64,000 bases of DNA from NCBI GenBank assembly GCA_003513495.1, contig DOPM01000020.1, positions 226,575 through 290,574 of the forward strand, given 5' to 3'. This DNA comes from Desulfosporosinus sp. (GTDB lineage Bacteria; Bacillota; Desulfitobacteriia; Desulfitobacteriales; Desulfitobacteriaceae). Positions within the stretch are counted from its first letter, which is position 1; each line of letters starts with the position of its first letter. The notes below the pieces were generated by a model that was not told where the DNA came from, did not search any database, and worked only from the letters and a program-made list of their open reading frames with translations. Both the position numbers and the translations under genes were made by a program. Positions 53,197 through 61,255 of this stretch are shown here, piece after piece.

Positions 53197-53583
53197 TTAA
53201 GTTTGCCCCCATAAACCTAAGACACTCATACCGGCTAAAATTAAGGTACATCCCAGAATTTTGGGTAAGGTGAGATCTTCATTAAGAAGAATCGTACCAT
53301 AAAGAATAGCAATTACGTATCCCAATGAGACCAGTGGATAGGCATAACTAAGCTCCCAACGTGAAATTACAACGAGCCAAAGAATTGAACTTACACCAAA
53401 GCAAACAAAACCCATAAAAATTGCAGGGGTTAAAATAATGGATCCCAGTTGCCTCCAAATTCCCGTTACCGTGACATTCCCATACTGAACCATACCCAGA
53501 CGAAACAAAAATTGTCCTGTAGCTCCTAATAAAATAGAAACTAAAGCAATAGCTAAAGGACGCACCTCGAAGATTAACGACAT
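53197..53583 (-). CDS. Small multidrug-resistance/EamA-type four-helix transporter
   Basis: 128 residues with four hydrophobic segments. ELSYAYPLVSLGYVIAILYG, then LNEDLTLPKILGCTLILAGM is typical of the SMR/EmrE-like superfamily, including the ArnE-like small exporters. It probably acts as a dimer. The substrate is unknown; the single charged residue expected in helix 1 (Glu14 in EmrE) is not obvious, which favours an EamA-like half-transporter over a drug pump. Confidence 0.82.
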   Translation of the reverse strand: MSLIFEVRPLAIALVSILLGATGQFLFRLGMVQYGNVTVTGIWRQLGSIILTPAIFMGFVCFGVSSILWLVVISRWELSYAYPLVSLGYVIAILYGTILLNEDLTLPKILGCTLILAGMSVLGLWGQT

Positions 53584-53695
53584 TAAATCAATACTCCTTG
53601 AAAAACAGCTTTTTCTGATGATAAACTTGATCTTGATATCAATTAAGTTTTCTCAATTATGGGCTTATTTATACTTCTAAACTTTCATACATTAT

Positions 53696-53725
53696 AAGAC
53701 CGATCACGCCTCTGTGATCGGTCTT
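53696..53725 (-). terminator. Hairpin terminator candidate after the diguanylate cyclase
   Basis: AAGACCGATCAC and GTGATCGGTCTT form a perfect 12-bp stem with a 6-base loop. The T-run after it is poor on both strands, so a simple structural hairpin is possible. Confidence 0.6.
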
Positions 53726-53765
53726 GATCATTTTAGTCAATATCGGCCTTAGGCATTAGCATTCA

Positions 53766-54842
53766 TCATGGGGAAAGCATGACCCGATTTCTCCCAGCTC
53801 TTTTAGCCTCGTATAAGGCCAAATCTGCTTTCTCTACAATCAAACTAATATCCTTCACCGTGTCCGGATAAATTGCGATACCAATCGATACGGTGATGTT
53901 TATAACTTGACCGTCAATTAGGTAGAATCTATGATCTTGAACAGTTGATCTGATTCGCTCTGATACCACTAGCACTTTATCTCTTGGGCAGTCCATCATT
54001 AATACAGAAAATTCATCTCCACCGTTACGAGATACAATATCCGAATAGCTGCATGAACTTAATAAGATTTTGCCTAAATCCTCAAGTATCTTATCCCCAT
54101 TTTGGTGCCCATAGGTGTCATTAATCTTTTTGAAATAATCAATGTCCATAAAAAGCAAGGTAATTAAGCTTTGATCCGATAAGTTATGCATAATTCTATT
54201 CAGCTCATTATCGAACTGTCGTACATTGTTTAGTCCTGTACGATGGTCTTTTGCTGAGTCAATTTGGTATTTTCTATAGAGAAATCTTGTTAAATCAAGA
54301 TATCGAACGTAAAGATACAGAAGACTGGAAACCATAGATAAACCTAGCCAATAAGTCAAAATTGTTCTGGCTAGCAGGTGTTGATTATCAATCATTATAG
54401 AAAAGGTTATGGTGGGTACGATTAAGATGTATATACTCATAATAGTCCACTTTTTCAAGGTACTTGCTATATATTTAGCGATAAAGGCGCAGCCAACCCC
54501 TATTACAACGGCTGTTATGGCCGATAGGATTGAAGTATAGGTCAACCCGTCAAAAAACAATCTAAAAATGCCGATCATTAAGCCAGTTATCATTGCAGCC
54601 GTAAAACCGCAGTATGTTGCAGATAAGATTGTTGCAATATTTCGGAAGTCTAGAATGACACCGGGCATGACTTGAACACTGTTAAACATTAACAATGCTC
54701 CTAATAAACCCGCCATGGATGCGAAAAATACCCTTAACTTCAACGGTGAAGAGGGGGTAATTTCTTGATTAATCAGAAGTTGATTACCTATACTAACCAC
54801 TGCTATAATGCTCGTTACATTTAGAAGAAGGTCTTTTAGCAT
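53766..54842 (-). CDS. Diguanylate cyclase with a 5TM LytS-type membrane domain
   Basis: 358 residues from the ATG at 54842, behind GGAGG. The first 190 residues carry about six hydrophobic segments with PGVILDFRNIATILSATYCG, as in 5TM-5TMR_LYT sensors. The GGDEF domain (about 195-355) has the active motif NGGDEFSVLM at 274-278 and DIDYFKKINDTYGHQNGD. The RxxD inhibition site five residues ahead is lost (SYSD), so product feedback through that site is unlikely. It makes c-di-GMP, which the PilZ protein (8555-9199) could read. Confidence 0.93.
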   Translation of the reverse strand: MLKDLLLNVTSIIAVVSIGNQLLINQEITPSSPLKLRVFFASMAGLLGALLMFNSVQVMPGVILDFRNIATILSATYCGFTAAMITGLMIGIFRLFFDGLTYTSILSAITAVVIGVGCAFIAKYIASTLKKWTIMSIYILIVPTITFSIMIDNQHLLARTILTYWLGLSMVSSLLYLYVRYLDLTRFLYRKYQIDSAKDHRTGLNNVRQFDNELNRIMHNLSDQSLITLLFMDIDYFKKINDTYGHQNGDKILEDLGKILLSSCSYSDIVSRNGGDEFSVLMMDCPRDKVLVVSERIRSTVQDHRFYLIDGQVINITVSIGIAIYPDTVKDISLIVEKADLALYEAKRAGRNRVMLSP

Positions 54843-54848
54843 TGTCAA

Positions 54849-55113
54849 CCTCCATATATGTATACTAACTTAACTTAAATTCGACATTTGTTATAATATT
54901 CCTCCATCTTACTTCTCTCACCAAAAAGTCATTCTGTACTAAGCAAATCAATAATTTTATTTACAGACAGGACACTCTTATTGGTACTATATAAAAAACT
55001 TATTAATAGGTAGCAAGGTGCAAAAAATATTTTGTACTATACAAAATATTGTGATATATTTTTCTGGAAATGTGAAAACGTTTTATTTATAGTATAAAAT
55101 AGGAGGGAAAAAG
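54849..55113. other. Intergenic region with repeated GTACTA boxes upstream of the SCP2 gene
   Basis: Two genes diverge from this 265-base AT-rich region. TTCTGTACTAAGCAAAT (54932), ATTGGTACTATATAAAA (54980) and TTTTGTACTATACAAAA (55030) are spaced about 48 and 50 bases apart. The third copy lies in a perfect inverted repeat, AATATTTTGTA-CTA-TACAAAATATT (55026-55050). This looks like a set of regulator sites. Confidence 0.55.
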
Positions 55114-55440
55114 ATGACTGTCAGAGATGAGTTACTAGCACTTGTAGAGAAAATGAATACCAACCCAGAGCATATTGCTTCAGAAAAGGATCGTATTTTC
55201 CAGATTGATTTAGAGGAAAGCGGCCCCTTACAAATCGTCTTCAAAGCCGGACAGGTGGAAATCGTCGAAGGAACCTCACCGGATGCTGAAGTAACCCTTA
55301 TCCTTAATGAAAAAAACTTCTCAAAACTGCTCCAAAATAAACTGAATACTACCATGGCCTTTATGACAGGTGGCTTAAAGGTTGAAGGAAAATTGGGTTT
55401 GGCCTTAAAGCTCCAAGAAATTGTTAAGGCTTATCAATAA
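55114..55440 (+). CDS. SCP2 sterol-binding-domain protein
   Basis: 108 residues behind AGGAGGGAAAAAG. The SCP2 fold is visible as FQIDLEESGPLQIVFKAGQV, then TSPDAEVTLILNEKNFSKLL and ending MTGGLKVEGKLGLALKLQEI. SCP2-type domains bind lipids or acyl chains in a hydrophobic cavity. In bacteria the role is unclear. It stands alone on the plus strand, downstream of the three GTACTA boxes. Confidence 0.92.
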   Translation: MTVRDELLALVEKMNTNPEHIASEKDRIFQIDLEESGPLQIVFKAGQVEIVEGTSPDAEVTLILNEKNFSKLLQNKLNTTMAFMTGGLKVEGKLGLALKLQEIVKAYQ

Positions 55441-55564
55441 GAAACTTATTTATTACTTCTATAATGAATGAACAATCAGTCAAGAGTTGGCCTGCAAATC
55501 TTTCATTATTTCAGATTTCAGCACTATAGAGTAGGTTAACGAAATAAACGTCTGACTAAAAAAC

Positions 55565-55622
55565 TACTCATAAAAAACTGAAGGGAAACCGCTGATGCCT
55601 AATTGGCACCATCAGTTTCCCA
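55565..55622 (-). terminator. Terminator of rnpB
   Basis: On the minus strand GGGAAAC pairs with GTTTCCC, and TGATGGTGCC with GGCATCA, around AATTA; the stem is followed by TTCAGTTTTTTATG. It lies just after the 3' end of the RNase P RNA. Confidence 0.85.
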
Positions 55623-55631
55623 TGATGTTTT

Positions 55632-56064
55632 GCGAAGTCAACCTATAAGCCGAGTTCTGTACCTCCGTATGGAGGTGATGATCATCTATCTCGAACCGCC
55701 GTTACCGACGGCCTCTAGCGACCTTACCCGGGAACAAAAACGGGCCGTTCATAGTTCCCCTATTCAGTCTTGCTCCAGGTGGGGTTTACATGGCCAGCCA
55801 GTCACCTGACTGCCGGTGAGCTCTTACCTCGCCTTTCCACCCTTACCTACTCGGAAGTCAGTCGTCAGAATCCAGAAGCCGGATTAGAACTAACCTGCTC
55901 TGACCTCTGATAACTGACCTCCGCTATCGGCGGTATATCTCTGTTGCACTTTCCTTGGGGTTTCCCCCACTGGGCGTTACCCAGCACCTTGCCCTATGGA
56001 GCTCGGACTTTCCTCAGAGGCGACCTTTCGGTCCATGCCCCCGCGATCATCTGGTTGGCTTCGC
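55632..56064 (-). ncRNA. rnpB: RNase P RNA (type A)
   Basis: Minus strand. The 5' end GCGAAGCCAACC pairs with the 3' end GGTTGACTTCGC to form helix P1. The conserved core GAGGAAAGTCCGAGCTCC is present near 56000-56020, and AAGTGCAACAGAGATATACC and AACTCGGCTTATAGGTTGAC appear where expected. About 433 bases, in the type A style instead of the Bacillus type B. A sigma-A promoter and a terminator flank it correctly. Confidence 0.95.
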
Positions 56065-56070
56065 TTAGTT

Positions 56071-56099
56071 ATCTTACTAAAAAAACAAGCGTTGGTCAA
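56071..56099 (-). promoter_or_regulatory. Sigma-A promoter of rnpB
   Basis: On the minus strand TTGACC, 17 bases, then TAAGAT. The predicted transcription start falls at the first base of helix P1 (56064). Confidence 0.8.
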
Positions 56100-56113
56100 A
56101 TGGATGTTACTGG

Positions 56114-56269
56114 TTAATTGACTTTTGGTTTTTCTTTTGCCATTTCTTCTATTTCATCATCAATATCCATTAGCTCAGTTAGCCATTTCGCACGATTCGC
56201 ATTATCCGCCAGAATGTTAGCTAACACCTTTTCACGTTGTTGTCGTAGAATTTCAGTTCTGCTCATCAT
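56114..56269 (-). CDS. Small acidic/basic helical hypothetical protein
   Basis: 51 residues from the ATG at 56269, nine bases after AAAGGAG. It begins MMSRTEILRQQREKVLANIL and ends LMDIDDEIEEMAKEKPKVN. Predicted to be helical with high charge. Not recognised. The good ribosome site and an intact reading frame upstream of rnpB, oriented the same way, support a gene; codon use is plausible for this genome. Confidence 0.6.
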   Translation of the reverse strand: MMSRTEILRQQREKVLANILADNANRAKWLTELMDIDDEIEEMAKEKPKVN

Positions 56270-56461
56270 TTTGCATTTCTCCTTTCAAATCCGGTTGTAT
56301 CGAAGCGATAGTAATCCTTCTTAATAGACCTTGAGTATTTCCTTGAAAGAACTCTATTATCTGATTATTCCTTACAACCATATAGTAATATATTTCACAA
56401 TTGATGTCAAGTGGTAATAATATCTTTCACAAATAAAATCCACGTTTTTTATTTTCATAAT

Positions 56462-56505
56462 TAAGATCCCCTATGGAGACACTCTTTATCTCATAGGGGA
56501 TCTTA
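56462..56505. terminator. Bidirectional terminator between the nif3-like gene and the 51-residue gene
   Basis: TAAGATCCCCTATG and CATAGGGGATCTTA form a perfect 14-bp stem with a 16-base loop. It lies two bases after the nif3-like stop. Confidence 0.8.
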
Positions 56506-56507
56506 TT

Positions 56508-57347
56508 CTATAGCCAAGGTGAACGATTAACTGAACTTACTCGTATTTCAATTCCTTGAAGGGCTTTCTCCTCCGTCAGGTAGTCGTAGGTTGCTTTAAG
56601 CATAGGGGCCTCAGTCAAAAAATGCCCCAGATCCCCAACAGCCATGCCTCCTTCTAAGGCATCGAGGACTGCATGATGGTCAACGTCCCCTGTAATGAGA
56701 AGATCAGCACCCTTAAACAATGCTTTAGGTACGAACCGCGCACCACTCCCATTGACTATCGCTACTTTTTTTACTTCTTTCTCTAACGAACCAGCTAAAC
56801 GAACCCCGGTTAGCTCATAGGGTTGTGAATAAACTCCTGATTGCTTTAACTTGTCTAAAAAGCTCTTCCATAAAGTCCCTAAGGGTTGCGGACGGGTCAG
56901 ATATCCGCTTACTCCATACCCACGTTCCTCACTATCTCGGCTGGGATTGATATCATACACACGCTCCAAAGGTTCCATCTTTTCCAGCCCGATTAATTCT
57001 CCTAGGACTCGGCTTGAGGAAACTATAGACTGATCCAGGTTCGTGTGAGCAGCATAATACCCGATCTCATGTTGCAAAAGACGCAAGGGGACTTGGGCGG
57101 CGGCGTTATCCGTTCTTAGGTTCTTCAAAGGACGAAAAATAATTGGGTGATGTGCCACGATGAGTTGGGCGCCAAACTCTTTCGCTTCTTCCACCACTTC
57201 CATGGTTCCGTCCAGGGTAATTAGGATGCGCTCAATTGTTTGGGAACCACTTCCAACGAGTAGTCCCACATTATCCCATTCTTCAGCCCAGGATTTTGGA
57301 GCGATCTTTTCAATTAACTGGGCAACTAGTCCAACGCTTACTGCCAT
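56508..57347 (-). CDS. Nif3-like dinuclear metal-centre protein (YqfO/DUF34)
   Basis: 279 residues. AEEWDNVGLLVGSG opens it; metal ligands are seen in IVAHHPIIFRPLKN, AAHTNLDQS and LITGDVDHHAVLDALEGGMA. Family members have been called GTP cyclohydrolase I type 2 on weak evidence; the real reaction is unknown. It lacks the central PII-like insert found in the longer Bacillus YqfO. It overlaps trmK by 10 bases, the usual neighbour. Confidence 0.93.
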   Translation of the reverse strand: MAVSVGLVAQLIEKIAPKSWAEEWDNVGLLVGSGSQTIERILITLDGTMEVVEEAKEFGAQLIVAHHPIIFRPLKNLRTDNAAAQVPLRLLQHEIGYYAAHTNLDQSIVSSSRVLGELIGLEKMEPLERVYDINPSRDSEERGYGVSGYLTRPQPLGTLWKSFLDKLKQSGVYSQPYELTGVRLAGSLEKEVKKVAIVNGSGARFVPKALFKGADLLITGDVDHHAVLDALEGGMAVGDLGHFLTEAPMLKATYDYLTEEKALQGIEIRVSSVNRSPWL

Positions 57348-58135
57348 TGACGCATTCCCTCCACTAAAACTAAAGTCAGTGAGACTTCTCTTATCTTAGT
57401 CGCGATCTCAGTGCTTTTCGATTTCTTCATTTGCTGTATCTGCCTTAATAACCTGCCCCGATATTCGTCAAACTGCTCGTTCAAGAGATTGGGGCGTTCT
57501 TCCAAGATTAGCGGCCCAAAATGCCAAACAAGCTTATGTACCAAGTTTTGATAGTCCGATTCCGGCAGCTGCTCTTCCTCAAGAACAGGACGCAATCGCT
57601 GAGACCAAGACTGTTCCATCTTAAGCAATTCGTTCATCTTCCATCCTTCGACCTTTGAAAAAGCCATGACGATATAAATTCGTTCCTCTTCTTCCACCAA
57701 CCGCTCAGTCTTCAGAAGCCAGCCTTCCTTCAGCAGGGTCAATCGAAGAGCTCCTTCTGCTCCCTGTGGTTGAACAATCAGATCAGAGATACCCCTCAAA
57801 ATGTCCGGTCGCGCCGAAAAAATCTCCAGCATAGTTCGTCCACCCATTCCCGCAAGAGTTAGGACATTCACTTCCCCCACCTCAAGGGGCATTAACCCAT
57901 CCCCAAATCTTACATCAATAACGGCTTCTAAGCTACGACCTTTAACCGCAGCCAAGGCCGACTGATAAGGCCCTTCATGGACATCAACAGCGACTGCTTT
58001 GGCTATTTGCTGTGCTTCATAGAGAGATATAGGCAAATAAGCATGATCTGTCCCTATATCTCCGAGATTAGCACCCTCTGGAACAAACGATGCGACAGTT
58101 TGAAGCCTCGGGCCTAAAATTACTGATACTGCCAT
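57338..58135 (-). CDS. trmK: tRNA (adenine-22-N1)-methyltransferase TrmK
   Basis: 265 residues. GANLGDIGTDHAYLPISLYE is the SAM-binding motif, and VDVHEGPYQSALAAVKGR and VNVLTLAGMGGRTMLEIFSA are characteristic of TrmK (YqfN). It methylates A22 of some tRNAs. Its partner downstream is the nif3-like gene, as in Bacillus; the usual sigma-A gene upstream is not here. Confidence 0.94.
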   Translation of the reverse strand: MAVSVILGPRLQTVASFVPEGANLGDIGTDHAYLPISLYEAQQIAKAVAVDVHEGPYQSALAAVKGRSLEAVIDVRFGDGLMPLEVGEVNVLTLAGMGGRTMLEIFSARPDILRGISDLIVQPQGAEGALRLTLLKEGWLLKTERLVEEEERIYIVMAFSKVEGWKMNELLKMEQSWSQRLRPVLEEEQLPESDYQNLVHKLVWHFGPLILEERPNLLNEQFDEYRGRLLRQIQQMKKSKSTEIATKIREVSLTLVLVEGMRQWQ

Positions 58136-58248
58136 AGTTTCACCTCAAAACGGAACATTCCTAATTAGTTAATTTCATTTATCCATTATAAACTATCATG
58201 TAAATTTATTATACCCAAAAAGAAAACTCCTGAACTCACTTTGACTTA

Positions 58249-58287
58249 AAGAAAAGGTGGATAGATTTAACCTACCCACCTTTTCTT
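58249..58287. terminator. Terminator between the thiamine-diphosphate enzyme gene and trmK
   Basis: AAGAAAAGGTGG and CCACCTTTTCTT pair perfectly around 15 bases, the arms extending further with mismatches. It lies 65 bases after the stop of the gene at 58352. Confidence 0.75.
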
Positions 58288-58351
58288 GGAACTATCTTTA
58301 ATATTTCATTTAAGACCTTTCTAAGGACCATTCTCTATACTGCACCATAAA

Positions 58352-60010
58352 TTAGGATACTTCCCTAACACTGTTCATCGTTCCAGGGAAACCGGCCGAA
58401 GATTGTGCGCCTGGATCGACTAGGATCTCGATTAGGTAAGGACGGTAGGCACTAAATGCTCGTGCTAAGGCATCCGTGATCTGCTTAGGCTTTTCAACTA
58501 ATTCAGCCTCAACACCCATTCCTTTGGCAACAGCGGCAAGACCTAGCCCCCTTTGAAAAACAACGACAACCACCGGGATATTGTGCTTTGCAGCCGTGGC
58601 AAGCTCTTGAAGGCACACACTCAAACTCGCATCCCCGACGACATTTACAACTTGACGTTCTGGATAAGCAAGCTGAGCGCCCATTGCCGCGCCAAGGCCC
58701 CACCCTGGAGCAGCAGCTCGATCTGTAATTAAAAATGTTCGAGGTTCATAAGCCTCATGTAATTGATTGGCCCAGATTTGGCTTAATCCGTGATCTAAGG
58801 TCACGATAGCATCCGGTCGGAGCCCCTTGCGAACCTCGACAATCGCCTGCTCTGGTTTGAGAGGACCACACCCCAAATCCCTCAGACGGTCTATTCTGGT
58901 TCGTTCGATTTGAAGTAATTCAATTCTTTCTAGAGCCTCTCTACTAGGTTCATATTGACGGTCGCGAATAAATCTACTAAGCTTGCGAAGGAAATTCTTG
59001 ATATCTGAAGTGATTATTAATTCCGTTGAGTTCTGGTCCGTGACTTCTTTTTGATCCGCTCTGATATGAATGATCTTACATCCTTCTTTTAAGCTATTGA
59101 TTTTTTCCGCACTCCAACTATTAATCCCCCCATCTAAATTCAAAACAAGATCTGCTCCTAGAAGGGTTTTTTCTCCAAGGGGTGTTTGGCACATAGTCCC
59201 TGCCATTCCTGCATATAGAGGATGATAATTCGGAAAACAATCTTTGCCCATGAGAGAAGACACTACAGGAATCTGAAGTAATTGAGCCAGGTCAATAAGG
59301 TCTTCACCGGAACTCCCAAGAGCAACTCCTCCACCAACCATAAGAACAGGGTTTTGTGCTTCTTCAATCAACGTATACACTTGTTCTAGCTGGCTGTCTG
59401 TGACTTGCATTGCTCTAACAGGCTCTGCATTTTCCTTCATCAAGTAATTCTCAAGGTTAATTTTCAAAAATTCCTTTTGTACCTTCAAAGGGAGATTAAC
59501 TAAGACCGGGCCTTTCCTGCCCTGATTAGCTGCTGTCCAAGCCTCACTCATTACCTTGGGTAAATCAGATGCCTTTGTAACAAGGTAAGCAGCTTTAGTT
59601 ACTGATTGAGCCCTTTCGACAATTCCTCCGTCTTGGACTTCTTGAAGATCTATAAAGGCAATTAGAGGAACTGAATCCTCATTAGCACTATAAAAGCCAG
59701 TCAGCAAATTAGTTGCACCTGAACCAGATGCGATGGTGCAAATCCCAATTTTTTCGGTAGATCTGGCATAGCCATCCGCCATAAATATTGCAGTCTGCTC
59801 ATTACGAACATTAATTATGCGCATGTATTCCCCTTCGAGGACTGCCTCATACAAGGGAAGATTCGTTGCTCCTGGAAGACCGTAGACTTGGGCTACTCCC
59901 TTATGTTCTAAAAATTTCACTAGGAACTGTGCCCCTGTGATTTCGACTTCTTTTACAAGCTCATCTGCAAAATAATGTTTTACTTTTTCTCCGGTTCCCC
60001 AAATCGTCAT
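58352..60010 (-). CDS. Thiamine-diphosphate-dependent enzyme of the acetolactate synthase type
   Basis: 552 residues from the ATG at 60010, behind AAAGGGGGAGAC; a longer start adds 13 residues. The Pyr domain has the activating Glu in NVRNEQTAIFMADGYARST. The middle and PP domains are complete (VGGGVALGSSGEDLIDLAQL, then LDHGLSQIWANQLHEAY). The cofactor motif normally GDG...NN reads VGDASLSVCLQELATAAKHN and later VVVFQRG, so the Gly is Ala and the Asn pair is Gln-Arg. Substrate unknown; oxo-acid decarboxylase or carboligase are possible. Operator-like boxes lie upstream. Confidence 0.88.
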   Translation of the reverse strand: MTIWGTGEKVKHYFADELVKEVEITGAQFLVKFLEHKGVAQVYGLPGATNLPLYEAVLEGEYMRIINVRNEQTAIFMADGYARSTEKIGICTIASGSGATNLLTGFYSANEDSVPLIAFIDLQEVQDGGIVERAQSVTKAAYLVTKASDLPKVMSEAWTAANQGRKGPVLVNLPLKVQKEFLKINLENYLMKENAEPVRAMQVTDSQLEQVYTLIEEAQNPVLMVGGGVALGSSGEDLIDLAQLLQIPVVSSLMGKDCFPNYHPLYAGMAGTMCQTPLGEKTLLGADLVLNLDGGINSWSAEKINSLKEGCKIIHIRADQKEVTDQNSTELIITSDIKNFLRKLSRFIRDRQYEPSREALERIELLQIERTRIDRLRDLGCGPLKPEQAIVEVRKGLRPDAIVTLDHGLSQIWANQLHEAYEPRTFLITDRAAAPGWGLGAAMGAQLAYPERQVVNVVGDASLSVCLQELATAAKHNIPVVVVVFQRGLGLAAVAKGMGVEAELVEKPKQITDALARAFSAYRPYLIEILVDPGAQSSAGFPGTMNSVREVS

Positions 60011-60399
60011 ATCTGTCTCCCCCTTTAGATGTTTTTTAAGACTAAGCAAATCACTTCTATTGTCAACTTTGTATCAAGTCCCGGTTTCATATATTAAAAC
60101 AACGTTTTACTTAATGCCGATACTACGTTTGCCTCTTTCCAGTATCATAATACATGACAACGGGCTTGCTTAATTCAACCCTAGTTTGTGCATCATTTAC
60201 CCATTGATTATCATTAGAACTTTCGAAGATTGGAATTTCACAAAAGTGTTGTTTCAATATATAAAACGGCGTTTCATATATTGGTTAAAAGAAAAAGGCG
60301 ATTCGCCTTAAACTATTTGTTGTAATATTCTATCATGTAATACGATCTATATGCAATACCTTTTATCTCCATAGATAGCTATTGATTATATAGTTTTCC
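60011..60399. promoter_or_regulatory. Upstream region with GTTTCATATAT boxes
   Basis: Holds the promoter of the thiamine-diphosphate enzyme. Three related boxes occur: GTTTCATATATTAAAAC (60084-60100), GTTTCAATATATAAAAC (60251-60267) and GTTTCATATATTGG (60271-60284). The first two are near-palindromic with GTTT at one end and AAAC at the other, and each is followed after 3 bases by another GTTT. A terminator at 60295-60309 belongs to the next gene. Confidence 0.55.
60290..60313 (-). terminator. Terminator after the 101-residue hypothetical gene
   Basis: AAGGCG, ATT, CGCCTT; on the minus strand followed by TTTCTTTT. Compact stem with a three-base loop. Confidence 0.7.
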
Positions 60400-60705
60400 T
60401 TATTCGACCGTCTCTTCTACATAAAACTGGACTTTAACGTCATTCTTAGCTTCAATCACTAAGCATACATCCTCTTCAGTGGGGTTGTAATTTACATTAA
60501 TAACATCGTCTAAGTTGATCCAAAATACTTCGTTTTCTACACTCCATACTGAGACCTTATCGTCAGCTACATCAATATTCCCTACAACCCCAAAATCCAG
60601 AGTACACTCCACAACAGCAAGTATTTCTATACACTTGAGATATTTACCGAACAACTTCTCCCTGAGATACTTTACGAATTCAATTTTTGAAGATAAGGTT
60701 ATCAT
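60400..60705 (-). CDS. Hypothetical protein
   Basis: 101 residues behind AGGGGGGC. Not recognised. It appears as an alpha segment (KIEFVKYLREKLFGKYLKCI) followed by several beta strands with acidic loops (FGVVGNIDVADDKVSVWSVE, then INLDDVINVNYNP). A TATAAT lies at 60728-60733 on the minus strand, so it has a promoter of its own. Confidence 0.55.
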   Translation of the reverse strand: MITLSSKIEFVKYLREKLFGKYLKCIEILAVVECTLDFGVVGNIDVADDKVSVWSVENEVFWINLDDVINVNYNPTEEDVCLVIEAKNDVKVQFYVEETVE

Positions 60706-60836
60706 GTCACTGCCCCCCTAATAAATAATTATAACACATTATTAGGAGCAAGACATTCCCGTGGCCAACATCAAAAATACATTCTGAACCTTTCTGACAT
60801 CTCGCCTGTCTTTTAGAGCGGTAGGGGTCATGCCCC

Positions 60837-61244
60837 CTACCACAAATTGTTTATTCTACTTTTTAGATCGATAACCTTCTGTTCGATTATTTGAGCAGTT
60901 TTAATAAACTCACTCTTTTCCTTACCTGTAGGATCATCCAGTCCCCAATCCTCCCGGTATTTACACGGCAGAAACGGACAATTTACGTTACATCCCATGG
61001 TAATTACCACATCGACTGGTGGAATGTCGGAAAGTAATTTTGAGGTTTGAGTTTTATTCATATCTACCCCATAGAGTTCATTGATCACTGCAACTGCATC
61101 CTGATTAATCTGTGGCTTGGTTTCAGTCCCTGCTGAATAGGCTTCAAAGTCATCCCCTGCAATGAGTTTTGATATAGCCTCTGCCATCTGTGACCGACAA
61201 GAGTTATGAACGCAAACAAAGGCAACTTTTATTTTATGTGTCAT
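60837..61244 (-). CDS. arsC: Arsenate reductase ArsC (thioredoxin-linked, LMW phosphatase type)
   Basis: 135 residues. The CX5R phosphate loop is CVHNSCRSQMAEA (Cys11 to Arg17). A Cys cluster GCNVNCPFLPC (Cys85, 89, 94) and DWGLDDPTGK complete the site. It reduces arsenate to arsenite using thioredoxin, which Acr3 then exports. It is the last gene of arsR-acr3-arsC. The inverted repeat GGTAGGGG/CCCCTACC (60820-60842) overlaps its stop and may act as a terminator without a T-run. Confidence 0.95.
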   Translation of the reverse strand: MTHKIKVAFVCVHNSCRSQMAEAISKLIAGDDFEAYSAGTETKPQINQDAVAVINELYGVDMNKTQTSKLLSDIPPVDVVITMGCNVNCPFLPCKYREDWGLDDPTGKEKSEFIKTAQIIEQKVIDLKSRINNLW

Positions 61245-61255
61245 ATTAAATCTCC

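Noticed and set aside
60104..60125. GCCGATAC on the plus strand as a sigma-28 -10
   Set aside because: The spacing to TAAA is 13 and no plus-strand gene follows.
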